In this document: positions 14,516-20,613 of the stretch, piece by piece
Layout: every line of letters starts with the position of its first letter
Position numbering within the stretch: the first letter of the stretch is position 1
The notes under the pieces: model-generated
What the model was told of the DNA's origin: nothing
Databases searched by the model: none
What the model saw: the letters and a program-made list of their open reading frames with translations, nothing else
Made by a program: the position numbers and the translations under genes
Origin: Candidatus Gerdarchaeota archaeon
Lineage (GTDB): Archaea; Asgardarchaeota; Heimdallarchaeia; JABLTI01
Direction of reading: 5' to 3'
Length of the DNA: 20,613 nucleotides
Assembly: GCA_016840945.1 (NCBI GenBank)
Contig: JAEORJ010000044.1
Span: 1 to 20,613, forward strand

Positions 14516-15100
14516 CTATAAAATTAACCTCATTATGGGACGAATTTTAGAACGTTGAATAATTACTGTAAATCCGATTTTATCAAATGTTGATTTAATA
14601 CCTGTATACGCTTCATATTTTGGGTTTGTACTGTTTTCAGGGATTATTAGGTAAGCTTCAATTATTTTCGCACCATTTTCTCTAGCGTACTTTATTGCAG
14701 CTTTAATTAGCTCTAATGTTAAACCTTGCTTACGATATTCCTTCGCAACAAAAAGACAAATAATAGACCAAACAGGAAAATCGTCAACCGGTTTTAATTT
14801 TGGTGAACGATTTAAAACAGGGAAATCATCTCGAGGAGCAACAGAGCACCAACCAATAGGATCATTTTTGTAATAAGCAATTAATCCTGGGATTTTACCT
14901 GAAAAAACGATTTCTTTCATAGCTTTTCTATTTCCTTCGCCAAAATTTTCATTGAATTCTTTTCTTGGTCTGCGCCAATACATGCACCAGCATCCCTCTA
15001 GGTAACCAAATTTAGCAAAAAGTGTCTCAAAGTCATTCCAGAGAGCTTGGGTAACAGGTTTGAAAATTAATTTCTGTTTATCAATTATCTCTTGAGTCAT
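14516..15100 (-). CDS. GNAT-family N-acetyltransferase
   Basis: The 194-residue protein has a GNAT core: strand/helix LIAYYKNDPIGWCSVAPRDD (residues 73-92), strand WSIICLFVAKEYRKQGLTLELI (111-132, given here as a location only) and a C-terminal GIKSTFDKIGFTVI. The acetyl-CoA loop reads R123-K-Q-G-L-T, an R/Q-x-x-G-x-A/G/T type match. A Cys/Trp-rich N-terminal segment, LEGCWCMYWRRP, recurs in one subgroup of GNAT proteins of unknown substrate. The target (small molecule, antibiotic or protein amine) cannot be read from the sequence or from the neighbouring HEAT and DUF362 genes. ATG start at 15100; leader AT-rich, no strong Shine-Dalgarno. Confidence 0.85.
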   Translation of the reverse strand: MTQEIIDKQKLIFKPVTQALWNDFETLFAKFGYLEGCWCMYWRRPRKEFNENFGEGNRKAMKEIVFSGKIPGLIAYYKNDPIGWCSVAPRDDFPVLNRSPKLKPVDDFPVWSIICLFVAKEYRKQGLTLELIKAAIKYARENGAKIIEAYLIIPENSTNPKYEAYTGIKSTFDKIGFTVIIQRSKIRPIMRLIL

Positions 15101-15176
15101 TTTATACTCTAGATAATAATAATGATTGAGAGTTTAAGATATTATGGTTTTAATGTTATAAAAAAAAATAATTTTC

Positions 15177-15947
15177 CTACTTTGTGAGATATTTCAAATA
15201 TCTTGGTTTAGGTTTTTGAAGAAGGTCCAAAACCTTGAGATCAGCAGCAATAGCATTATCACTAAGGATAATTTTCCCCCAATCAAGAGGTTCGCCAATC
15301 GAAGCTTCACCATGTAGAATCTGTGTTCCATCACAAATAAAAAGATCAAAAGGAGAAAAACTTTCTACAGCAAGGTAAATTTCAGCAACGGATTTATGAA
15401 GGTCTTGATGTAAAGAATCTCTCATATGAGATTCTTCGCTTTTTTGATACATTTGTTTTGGTGGAAGACCAAAGAAATTCTTAATAGCATTTGATAAGAA
15501 AATTTCTTTTTGGTCATCATAATAAAATTTGATAACAGGTACGGATATGCGCAAATCAACTTCTTTTAAGATGGTTGGTAGATAATGAGTCACGTTTGAA
15601 TCAGAATTTACTTTAGAAAATTCACAAGTATTAAAATCAAGATAATCGATTTGGAAATCCTTTAGTGTATCATATACTCCTATAGTTTTAAAATTCTCTA
15701 AAGCAGATGATGTGCTGGTTGATCCTTCTGCAATAATGATTTTCTTTACATGTAAATTATTCAAAGCTTCAACTATTGTTTTCACTAGTTCTAAAGAGGT
15801 AGTATAAGGACTAGGCTTCGGGTAACCCAAATTTGGTTTAAGGAGGATGGTTTGATTGGAAAGGAGTTGGGAAGGGTATTTTAATTTTAACCATTTCTCA
15901 ATAGCTTCTTTAACAGCTGGAAAATCTTCGAATACTTGAATCATCAT
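15177..15947 (-). CDS. DUF362 domain protein
   Basis: The protein of about 256 residues shows the DUF362 pattern: TILLKPNLGYPKPSPYTTS, VKKIIIAEGSTST, the DLRISVPVIKFY strand, SNAIKNFFGLPPKQMYQ and a late FDLFICDGTQILHGEAS followed by DLKVLDLL. Many relatives carry a C-terminal ferredoxin domain; this one does not and has only two cysteines in the core. No reaction is established for the family. I chose the ATG at 15947 because a clear TATA element (15976-15990) predicts a start point about 9 bases upstream of it; a TTG at 15965 is possible. No Shine-Dalgarno site is seen. Confidence 0.85.
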   Translation of the reverse strand: MMIQVFEDFPAVKEAIEKWLKLKYPSQLLSNQTILLKPNLGYPKPSPYTTSLELVKTIVEALNNLHVKKIIIAEGSTSTSSALENFKTIGVYDTLKDFQIDYLDFNTCEFSKVNSDSNVTHYLPTILKEVDLRISVPVIKFYYDDQKEIFLSNAIKNFFGLPPKQMYQKSEESHMRDSLHQDLHKSVAEIYLAVESFSPFDLFICDGTQILHGEASIGEPLDWGKIILSDNAIAADLKVLDLLQKPKPRYLKYLTK

Positions 15948-15975
15948 AAACAACAAATCAACCAATTGTTTTACG

Positions 15976-15990
15976 TTATTATATATTTCT
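15976..15990 (-). promoter_or_regulatory. TATA box of the DUF362 gene
   Basis: The minus strand reads AGAAATATATAATAA. Its centre (about 15983) is 36 bases before the ATG at 15947, giving an almost leaderless mRNA. It lies at one end of a 381-base stretch (15966-16346) that otherwise contains only AT-rich sequence and the coding remnant at 16142-16324. Confidence 0.5.
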
Positions 15991-16141
15991 TGTTATTTTA
16001 GTAATTCAGTTAATTTTGTTTTAGAATGTAGCAATAACCTATTCACATTTTGAAGAGAAGATATATCCTGTAATATTTCTTTAAACCTAACTAATAATAG
16101 CTCTTTAGATGATACACTGTTATTTTCAGGATAATTTCTAA

Positions 16142-16324
16142 GTTTCAGAAATAGAAGCTGAGATAATAGTAAGAAGTGAAGGGATATTTGTTTGGTTAGA
16201 TATCACAAAAGATGAATTAAAAGAACTAATCAAAAAAAATCCAAAAGTAGAAGAAAAACAAAAAGCAAATAAAAAAGTTGATTTAGCAATATTAAAAAAT
16301 TATAAACCTCCACCAAGTTTCTAG
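16142..16324 (+). pseudogene. Orphan 3' coding remnant without a start codon
   Basis: A 60-codon open frame ends in TAG at 16322 and directly follows an in-frame TAA at 16139. Its codons look native and the product looks real: a short strand-like start (IEAEIIVRSEGIFVWLDIT), an amphipathic lysine-rich helix (KDELKELIKKNPKVEEKQK), and a NYKPPPSF end. There is no in-frame ATG, GTG or TTG, and the sequence upstream has stops in all three frames. It therefore looks like the 3' end of a gene whose 5' part was deleted or scrambled. The parent family is not recognised. A non-standard start codon is the less likely alternative. Confidence 0.5.
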
Positions 16325-16346
16325 ATAAAACAAGGAGAGGTTCTTC

Positions 16347-16808
16347 TTAAAACCAGCCAAGATTAATGCTAATCCAGACAGCAATAACTACTACATTTAA
16401 AATAATACCAATAATACCTAATTCCTTTTTATGGTGATAAAAAATTGCACCAATGCCAACTAGTATACCAAGAATAGCAAATGCAAGACTAAACCAAATA
16501 AAAATGGTGTAATTGGTGAAAAAGAGCGCAAAGGATACTGCTGCTAAAACAATGGATGAAATGGCAATAGGATTTTGTTTAGCAGGGGTTGAAGTTGCAG
16601 TTCCAGTTGGGGTTACATAATTAGGATTATAGTTATTGTTATTATCACTACCATAATTTATAGTAGCATCAACGGGTGTAGGAATGGGTTGTTGATTAAC
16701 AGGTGGTGCTTCAAATGAGGATTCAATTTGGACGCCACATTCTGCACAGAATTTCGCATTAGGTTTTAAACGACCACCACATTGGGGGCAAAATTGATTA
16801 TCAGCCAT
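16347..16808 (-). CDS. Zinc-ribbon membrane protein (DUF4190-like)
   Basis: The 153-residue protein begins with a zinc ribbon (C7-x2-C10, C21-x2-C24; FCPQCGGRLKPNAKFCAECG). It continues with a Pro/Asn/Thr-rich flexible linker (about 30-80) containing a run of asparagines, then three membrane helices (about 81-97, 102-124, 131-150) in a DUF4190-like arrangement with a charged HHKKE turn. The ribbon should lie in the cytoplasm with the linker as a tether. Proteins of this layout are common in archaea and their function is unknown. ATG start at 16808; the promoter is TATA CTTTAAATAATT at 16865-16876. The promoter and first 15 codons recur in decayed form at 19126-19279. Confidence 0.8.
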   Translation of the reverse strand: MADNQFCPQCGGRLKPNAKFCAECGVQIESSFEAPPVNQQPIPTPVDATINYGSDNNNNYNPNYVTPTGTATSTPAKQNPIAISSIVLAAVSFALFFTNYTIFIWFSLAFAILGILVGIGAIFYHHKKELGIIGIILNVVVIAVWISINLGWF

Positions 16809-16915
16809 CTTTTATAAACATCTCAAAGTGATTTTATTATTTTGACCCATCACTAAAAGCTTTTAATTATTTAAAGACTAAGATATCGACAAAAAATTAC
16901 ATATAAGTGATTAAC
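16761..16915 (-). repeat. Source copy of a promoter/5'-gene duplication
   Basis: This segment covers the first codons and upstream region of the zinc-ribbon membrane gene. It aligns, in the same orientation, with 19126-19279. The stretch from TTGGG to TTTAAAG is about 80% identical by eye over 97 bases with one single-base indel. Shared landmarks are CAAAATTGA, ACATCTCA, ATTATTTTGAC, CATCACTAAA and AATTATTTAAAG. Confidence 0.8.
16865..16876 (-). promoter_or_regulatory. TATA box of the zinc-ribbon membrane gene
   Basis: The minus strand reads CTTTAAATAATT. It is conserved exactly in the decayed copy (19229-19240). It lies about 60 bases before the ATG, predicting a leader of about 35 nt. Confidence 0.5.
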
Positions 16916-16965
16916 TACTTTACATAGTGATTTAATCTGATATTTTTTTTAAATCTTATATGTAA
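16897..16965. repeat. 11-bp inverted repeat with internal direct repeat in a divergent promoter region
   Basis: TTACATATAAG (16897-16907) is matched by its exact complement CTTATATGTAA (16955-16965). Between them TTACATAGTGATTTAA partly repeats TTACATATAAGTGATTAA about 21 bases on. The site lies between the divergent zinc-ribbon (16808) and hydrolase (17072) genes and could be an operator or chance in AT-rich DNA. Confidence 0.35.
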
Positions 16966-17071
16966 ATTTTATGATTATAAAATATAACTGATGAAATCAT
17001 TTAATGGAAAAATAAAACAAAATATCAATTTGTGAGTCAATTTTAAATTCTCAAAATGAAGAAAGATTGCT

Positions 17072-19018
17072 ATGTTAGCATGGATTATTACACTCATAAT
17101 TTTGGGAAGTTCATTTGTTCTATTGATATCATTAATTGGAGTATCTTTTACAAAATATCTTTTTATAACAATGATTAATAAAAAGAGATTTTTGCAACCA
17201 AAAGAGGAGATTAGTTATTTAACTGAACCACCAATAATTGATGGAAGATTGGAAAAATCATTAGGACAAATACCAATAAGGAGATTTAATGCTAGAGTAC
17301 GATTATTGCCATTTCAGAGATCATCAAACCCCAGTTATAGATTAGCATATGGACGAGATTTCCTTTATATCTATATTGAATTGGAAGCAAAAACAATTAT
17401 CAAACGAGATCGTGGGTTTCAAAATGGTGATGGATTCCACATGCTTATAGCAAATCCTAAACAAAACAATCGATTAACAGATGAATTCTTTGTGTTAGGG
17501 TTTTCTCCTAATGAGGACTCTGAAGGGAGCTTGGAAAAATATATTTGGTACCATGACACCCGAGTTCAATTAAGTAAATTAGGTGTAAATACTCAATTTG
17601 CTGTTACAAAGTTTGATAAAAAAATAGGTTATGAACTACTTTTACCATGGGAAGAAATATATCCTTATCATCCATGGTTTTTAGAACGAGGATTAGGTTT
17701 TAATCTTGCATTTATTAAAGCTAAAAAATCTTTTTTTGAATATTTCCCAGTAATTATGGATTGGCGATTCCAAGCAGAAAATCAAAAGAGAAAATATGCT
17801 CTAATGACAATGGAAATGCCAAGGGCAGGAGAGGAATTACTATCATATATAATATTAGACAGAAATAGCCAAGAGGGGATAAAAGCCAAAATTTATGTAA
17901 CCACCATAGCTTCAAAATCAAATGATGATCAATTGCATATAACAATTAGCACAAAGGAAGAGGAAATTCTAACAACTGAAAAAATACCTTTGAATTATAA
18001 TGCAGGGATACAACAACATCAATTTGAATATCAAACAGAAAAATTGACGCCTGGCTCATATATGGTTCAATGGCAATTAAATACCGCTTCAGGTGAGAAA
18101 GAGCTTACAGTTTTACCAAGATTTAACTATGAAGAGTTAATTACACAATTAGCAAATAGCAAAGAGAAGCTTTTGGATGGAAGTTATCAAACTTTACAAT
18201 TCGTGGTTGAGCAACTTAATCAAGAATTAAAACAAATCAAATGGTATGAGAATTATCCAGAATTAATGACCACAATGGTTGAACTACTAACAACAGTGCA
18301 AAAAGCATTAAATGATGAAGACGTTTTAAAGTTTAAAACAGGGACTTTTAGAAGAGCTTTTATTTCAAAAATTGACTCCACAGTACAGCCATATTCTATA
18401 ACCATTCCTAAAAATTACGATCCAACCAGAAAATATCCATTAATTGTTTTCCTACATGGAAGCGGGGTAGATGATAGAAATGCCTTGAAATTAATAGATT
18501 ATATCGAGGGTGATTATATCAAACTAGCACCAAAGACTCGTGGGAGTTCCCATTATTTTGGTAAGAAAGAAACATTGATAGATATTATTGAGGTAATCAA
18601 TGATGTAAAAGAGAATTATTCAATTAATGAAGGAGCAATTATTCTAGGTGGATTCTCAATGGGGGGATATGGAGTATATCGAACCTTTATGGAATATCCC
18701 AAATTGTTTAAAGGATTAATGATTTTATCAGGGGAACCAAAAATCAATTTCTTTATTCGAATGTTTACAAAAGGTAAATTTGTAAATTTCTTAAAAGAAA
18801 AAAACCTTCGAAGATTCCAAAATATACCAATGTTTATTTTTCATGGAACTTTAGACAAGAATTGCCCATACAAAGACACAGCTATTTTGGTTGAAAAGCT
18901 CCAACAATTCAATACAAAAGTAGATTTTCACAATGATGTAATTGGTCATAAAAAAATAGTAAATCAATCAATTATTAAACATATTAATGATTGGACTAAT
19001 AGAATTACTTCTGAATAA
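17072..19018 (+). CDS. Membrane-anchored alpha/beta-hydrolase (esterase) with N-terminal CBM9-like domain
   Basis: The 648-residue protein starts with a membrane helix (about 2-30) and a short basic segment. A CBM9-like beta sandwich follows (about 45-250): IIDGRLEKS, LAYGRDFLYIYIELE, NGDGFHMLIANP, GYELLLPW. This family binds sugars in xylanases and related enzymes. A beta/helical linker (250-430) follows. The C-terminal domain (about 440-648) is an alpha/beta-hydrolase like polyhydroxybutyrate-depolymerase/feruloyl-esterase-type enzymes: YPLIVFLHGSG, nucleophile S529 in GFSMGG, D595 in HGTLDKNCP and H626 in GHKK as a likely triad. It should hydrolyse esters at the outer face of the membrane, perhaps carbohydrate esters; substrate not shown. 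ATG start at 17072 after a weak leader (GAAGAAAGATTGCT). Confidence 0.85.
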   Translation: MLAWIITLIILGSSFVLLISLIGVSFTKYLFITMINKKRFLQPKEEISYLTEPPIIDGRLEKSLGQIPIRRFNARVRLLPFQRSSNPSYRLAYGRDFLYIYIELEAKTIIKRDRGFQNGDGFHMLIANPKQNNRLTDEFFVLGFSPNEDSEGSLEKYIWYHDTRVQLSKLGVNTQFAVTKFDKKIGYELLLPWEEIYPYHPWFLERGLGFNLAFIKAKKSFFEYFPVIMDWRFQAENQKRKYALMTMEMPRAGEELLSYIILDRNSQEGIKAKIYVTTIASKSNDDQLHITISTKEEEILTTEKIPLNYNAGIQQHQFEYQTEKLTPGSYMVQWQLNTASGEKELTVLPRFNYEELITQLANSKEKLLDGSYQTLQFVVEQLNQELKQIKWYENYPELMTTMVELLTTVQKALNDEDVLKFKTGTFRRAFISKIDSTVQPYSITIPKNYDPTRKYPLIVFLHGSGVDDRNALKLIDYIEGDYIKLAPKTRGSSHYFGKKETLIDIIEVINDVKENYSINEGAIILGGFSMGGYGVYRTFMEYPKLFKGLMILSGEPKINFFIRMFTKGKFVNFLKEKNLRRFQNIPMFIFHGTLDKNCPYKDTAILVEKLQQFNTKVDFHNDVIGHKKIVNQSIIKHINDWTNRITSE

Positions 19019-19109
19019 TTATAGAAATAATTTTTTTAGAAGTGAAAGAAACCATGATGCATGATATAAGAGATAAAAAAGAAATAGAGGATGATACCAA
19101 AAGAGATAT

Positions 19110-19129
19110 CTAGATAAGAAAAAATCTAG
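19110..19129. other. Small hairpin within the gap after the hydrolase
   Basis: CTAGAT, 8-nt A-rich loop, ATCTAG. It overlaps the end of the decayed duplicate and lies about 90 bases after the hydrolase stop. Its function is doubtful. Confidence 0.2.
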
Positions 19130-19173
19130 TTTAATTTATTGTTATGTTGGGAACAAAATTGACTATCAACCTT
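19126..19173 (-). pseudogene. Decayed 5' end of a second zinc-ribbon membrane gene
   Basis: Read on the minus strand, codons from 19173 translate as KVDSQFCSQHNNKLN followed by TAG. They align without gaps to the start of the intact gene at 16808 (MADNQFCPQCGGRLK). The start codon ATG has become AAG, the second zinc-ligand Cys has become His, and an in-frame stop interrupts it. The rest of the gene is missing. It is followed upstream by a copy of the intact gene's promoter. Confidence 0.75.
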
Positions 19174-19279
19174 TTTTATATACATCTCAGATAAATAATA
19201 TTATTTTGACTCATCACTAAATGCAATCAATTATTTAAAGAATAAAATAAAACAAAAATACTACAAATAATTGATTAGC
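19126..19279 (-). repeat. Decayed copy of the zinc-ribbon gene promoter and 5' end
   Basis: This is the second copy of the segment at 16761-16915, in the same orientation and 2.36 kb away. The TATA element AATTATTTAAAG (19229-19240 on the plus strand) is identical, although the coding part is dead. The copy stops 8 bases short of the TFS stop codon. The whole hydrolase gene lies between the two copies. Confidence 0.8.
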
Positions 19280-19287
19280 TGTATACG

Positions 19288-19629
19288 CTAATCGTACTCA
19301 CGCCATGTTTGCTTGCATTTTGTGCATCTATAGAATCTTGTTGCTGCTTCGTCCCCCGATCTTGTTTGCACTGCCCAATATTCTGTTTCTTGAACTTTTT
19401 TGCAATTAGGGCATTGCATTGGTTTTGTTGGATTGATCGTTAATTCATCAGGATTTTCTATCACTACCATTTTATCCTTTTCACTATGTTTTATTTTATC
19501 TGTTAATACTCCTCCATTTTCTAATTCCCTCTTCCCTTCACCACACTTAGGGCACACCATTATCACTTTGCCATCTACTTTCTTTGGTGCTAACATTGCC
19601 CCGCATTCATCACAGAATTCCATAGACAT
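19288..19629 (-). CDS. tfs: Transcript-cleavage factor TFS (TFIIS/RPB9-like)
   Basis: The 113-residue protein has an N-terminal zinc ribbon (C6-x2-C9, C26-x2-C29, FCDECGAML) like RPB9. A linker follows, then a C-terminal ribbon (C73-x2-C76, C102-x2-C105). The acidic hairpin pair D93-E94 sits in QTRSGDEAATRFYRC. TFS inserts this hairpin into the RNA polymerase secondary channel to promote cleavage of backtracked RNA, a role like that of TFIIS. All ligands and the D-E pair are present, so it should be active rather than an inhibitory paralogue. Start ATG at 19629 (MSMEF); the in-frame ATG two codons later cannot be excluded. It stands alone between accessory genes. Confidence 0.93.
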   Translation of the reverse strand: MSMEFCDECGAMLAPKKVDGKVIMVCPKCGEGKRELENGGVLTDKIKHSEKDKMVVIENPDELTINPTKPMQCPNCKKVQETEYWAVQTRSGDEAATRFYRCTKCKQTWREYD

Positions 19630-19805
19630 ATTTTCTCACAGCTTATTTTTTACTAGGGATATGTTTCCGTTCTTTTCCATATAACAATTTTTGGGCGAAT
19701 TGGAAAAATCGTCTAATTTTAGTTAAATTGTTAAAATGCTTTGAATAATTTTATCTATTAGATGTAATTACACAGATATAAATGATGACTTTATAGGCTG
19801 ATTCT

Positions 19806-20240
19806 ATGATTTTTAAAGAACTTATTGCCACCTATAAATGGGATGACTTAACACATGATTTCCTAAAATTGTATCCAGAAGAAACAAAGAAGCTCAAGAA
19901 GTATAAGAAAGTCTTAGCAACTCTACAAAACATAAATCAGGAAATCACAAAAGAGAATTTACAGTTATTAATTGTTAAAATTAAAGAAAAAGATGGAAAA
20001 ATTTGGTATGATGTTTCAGGTTTCAAAGAGAATGATCCATTGCTCTTTTCTCTAGCTATGACTCCTTGGGAAGAATGGTTAAGCATGGAAATTCATCCAG
20101 AAACCTTTGAAAATTGCTCCCAAAAAGAAATCATCATTCACTCAATTTGGGAAATGACTTTTTATGGTTTTAAACAGAAAAAAATACAATCATTAAAAGC
20201 TAAAATAAATAAGCAATCTCAAAATGCTGGAGGGAAATAA
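19806..20240 (+). CDS. DUF6557-like protein
   Basis: The 144-residue soluble protein begins IFKELIATYKWDDLTHDFLKLYPEE, runs through a YDVSGF beta element and TPWEEWLSMEI, and ends in a helical HSIWEMTFYGFKQKKIQ. This combination of motifs resembles the DUF6557 family, known mostly from bacteria and without an assigned function. Trp and Phe are frequent and no Cys-based metal site or catalytic triad is visible. The gene ends 2 bases before the TTG start of the macro-domain gene, whose Shine-Dalgarno site lies inside its last codons. The two are therefore translationally linked and probably work together. An AT-rich region upstream gives no clear Shine-Dalgarno site. Confidence 0.55.
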   Translation: MIFKELIATYKWDDLTHDFLKLYPEETKKLKKYKKVLATLQNINQEITKENLQLLIVKIKEKDGKIWYDVSGFKENDPLLFSLAMTPWEEWLSMEIHPETFENCSQKEIIIHSIWEMTFYGFKQKKIQSLKAKINKQSQNAGGK

Positions 20241-20242
20241 AA

Positions 20243-20613
20243 TTGTTAATTAAATTGCTGCAAGGAGATATTACAGCTATTGTGGCAGATGCAATTGTCA
20301 ATGCTGCAAATAATGAACTATGGATGGGAAGTGGAGTAGCTGGTGCGATAAAGAGAAAAGGTGGGATTATTATCGAGCAAGAGGCAATTGCTAAAGGGCC
20401 TATCAAACATGGGGCGGCTGTTGAAACTAGTGCCGGAAAACTAACAGCAAAATATGTTATTCATGCAGCAGGGATGCGTGGTGATGGGTACATCAATGCT
20501 GATAGTCTAGAGCAATCCATTAGAAATAGCTTAATACTTGCTGAGAAGCTTAATTTGCAATCAATAGCGTTCCCAGCTATTGGCACGGGAGTTGCTGGTT
20601 TTCCAATTGAAAA
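20243..20613 (+). CDS. Macro-domain protein (ADP-ribose binding/hydrolysing; 3' partial)
   Basis: The first 123 codons are in the window; the frame is open at the end. The sequence follows the macro fold: KLLQGDIT (D9 contacts the adenine), DAIVNAANNEL (N20-N24), G29-S-G-V-A-G (first phosphate loop), KYVIHAAG, and IAFPAIGTGVAGFP (second phosphate loop). It fits the Af1521/MacroD-like class that binds ADP-ribose and often removes it from proteins or O-acetyl-ADP-ribose. The TTG start is set by GGAGGG (20229-20234) with 8 bases spacing; that site is inside the upstream gene. Substrate not determinable. Confidence 0.9.
   Translation, partial: MLIKLLQGDITAIVADAIVNAANNELWMGSGVAGAIKRKGGIIIEQEAIAKGPIKHGAAVETSAGKLTAKYVIHAAGMRGDGYINADSLEQSIRNSLILAEKLNLQSIAFPAIGTGVAGFPIE

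Noticed and set aside
19053..19113. 19-codon frame after the hydrolase (MMHDIRDKK...)
   Set aside because: Too short, highly charged, no ribosome site and located in the decaying duplicate region.
1..20613. CRISPR array, transposase, integrase or phage genes
   Set aside because: No regularly spaced repeats and no such protein motifs were found on either strand. The only recognised duplication is the zinc-ribbon promoter segment.

Overview
This is a 20.6 kb piece of an AT-rich archaeal chromosome. The archaeal assignment rests on several genes: a PCNA with a same-strand Gins51, exosome subunit Csl4, RNA polymerase subunit Rpo11, transcript-cleavage factor TFS, ribosomal protein eS27, a DUF99 protein, and a tRNA-Arg with a bulge-helix-bulge intron after position 37. 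TATA boxes with short leaders and Shine-Dalgarno sites both occur, and GTG and TTG starts are common. An alpha-SNAP-like helical-repeat protein, membrane-anchored propeller and zinc-ribbon proteins and the low GC would suit an Asgard (for example Heimdall-type) archaeon. That lineage is an inference; no marker gene proves it.

Layout. Bases 1-5000 hold the 3' part of a surface glycoprotein-like gene (cupredoxin-like domain, GATase/IFT52-like domain, C-terminal anchor, acidic tail). An overlooked 46-residue exported peptide lies on the minus strand, followed by an alpha-SNAP-like repeat protein, a YkgJ-type cysteine-cluster protein and a divergent phosphohexomutase. Bases 5000-6840 hold a 37-residue one-helix membrane protein, an anchored beta-propeller protein and two tandem minus-strand tRNA-Arg genes (UCG with a 29-nt intron, then CCG upstream). 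Bases 6900-8720 hold eS27 facing a PCNA-Gins51 replication pair. A large radical SAM/TRAM protein with a cysteine-rich insertion follows.

Bases 10800-13500 form a plus-strand RNA-machinery cluster: csl4, a DUF2067-like gene, rpoL, an archaeal RNase III-fold gene and a DUF99 gene. Bases 13500-16810 carry minus-strand accessory genes (HEAT repeat, GNAT, DUF362, zinc-ribbon membrane protein), with an orphan coding remnant before the last. Bases 17000-20613 hold a membrane-anchored esterase with a CBM9-like domain, TFS, and a DUF6557-like gene closely coupled to a macro-domain gene that runs off the window.

Main discoveries beyond plain annotation: (1) the promoter and first codons of the zinc-ribbon membrane gene recur as a decayed copy 2.4 kb away; (2) two or three very small genes fill apparently empty gaps; (3) the radical SAM protein has a ferredoxin-like cysteine motif inserted inside its cluster-binding region; (4) a coding remnant without a start codon lies at 16142-16324. 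I see no CRISPR array, transposase, integrase or obvious defence island.
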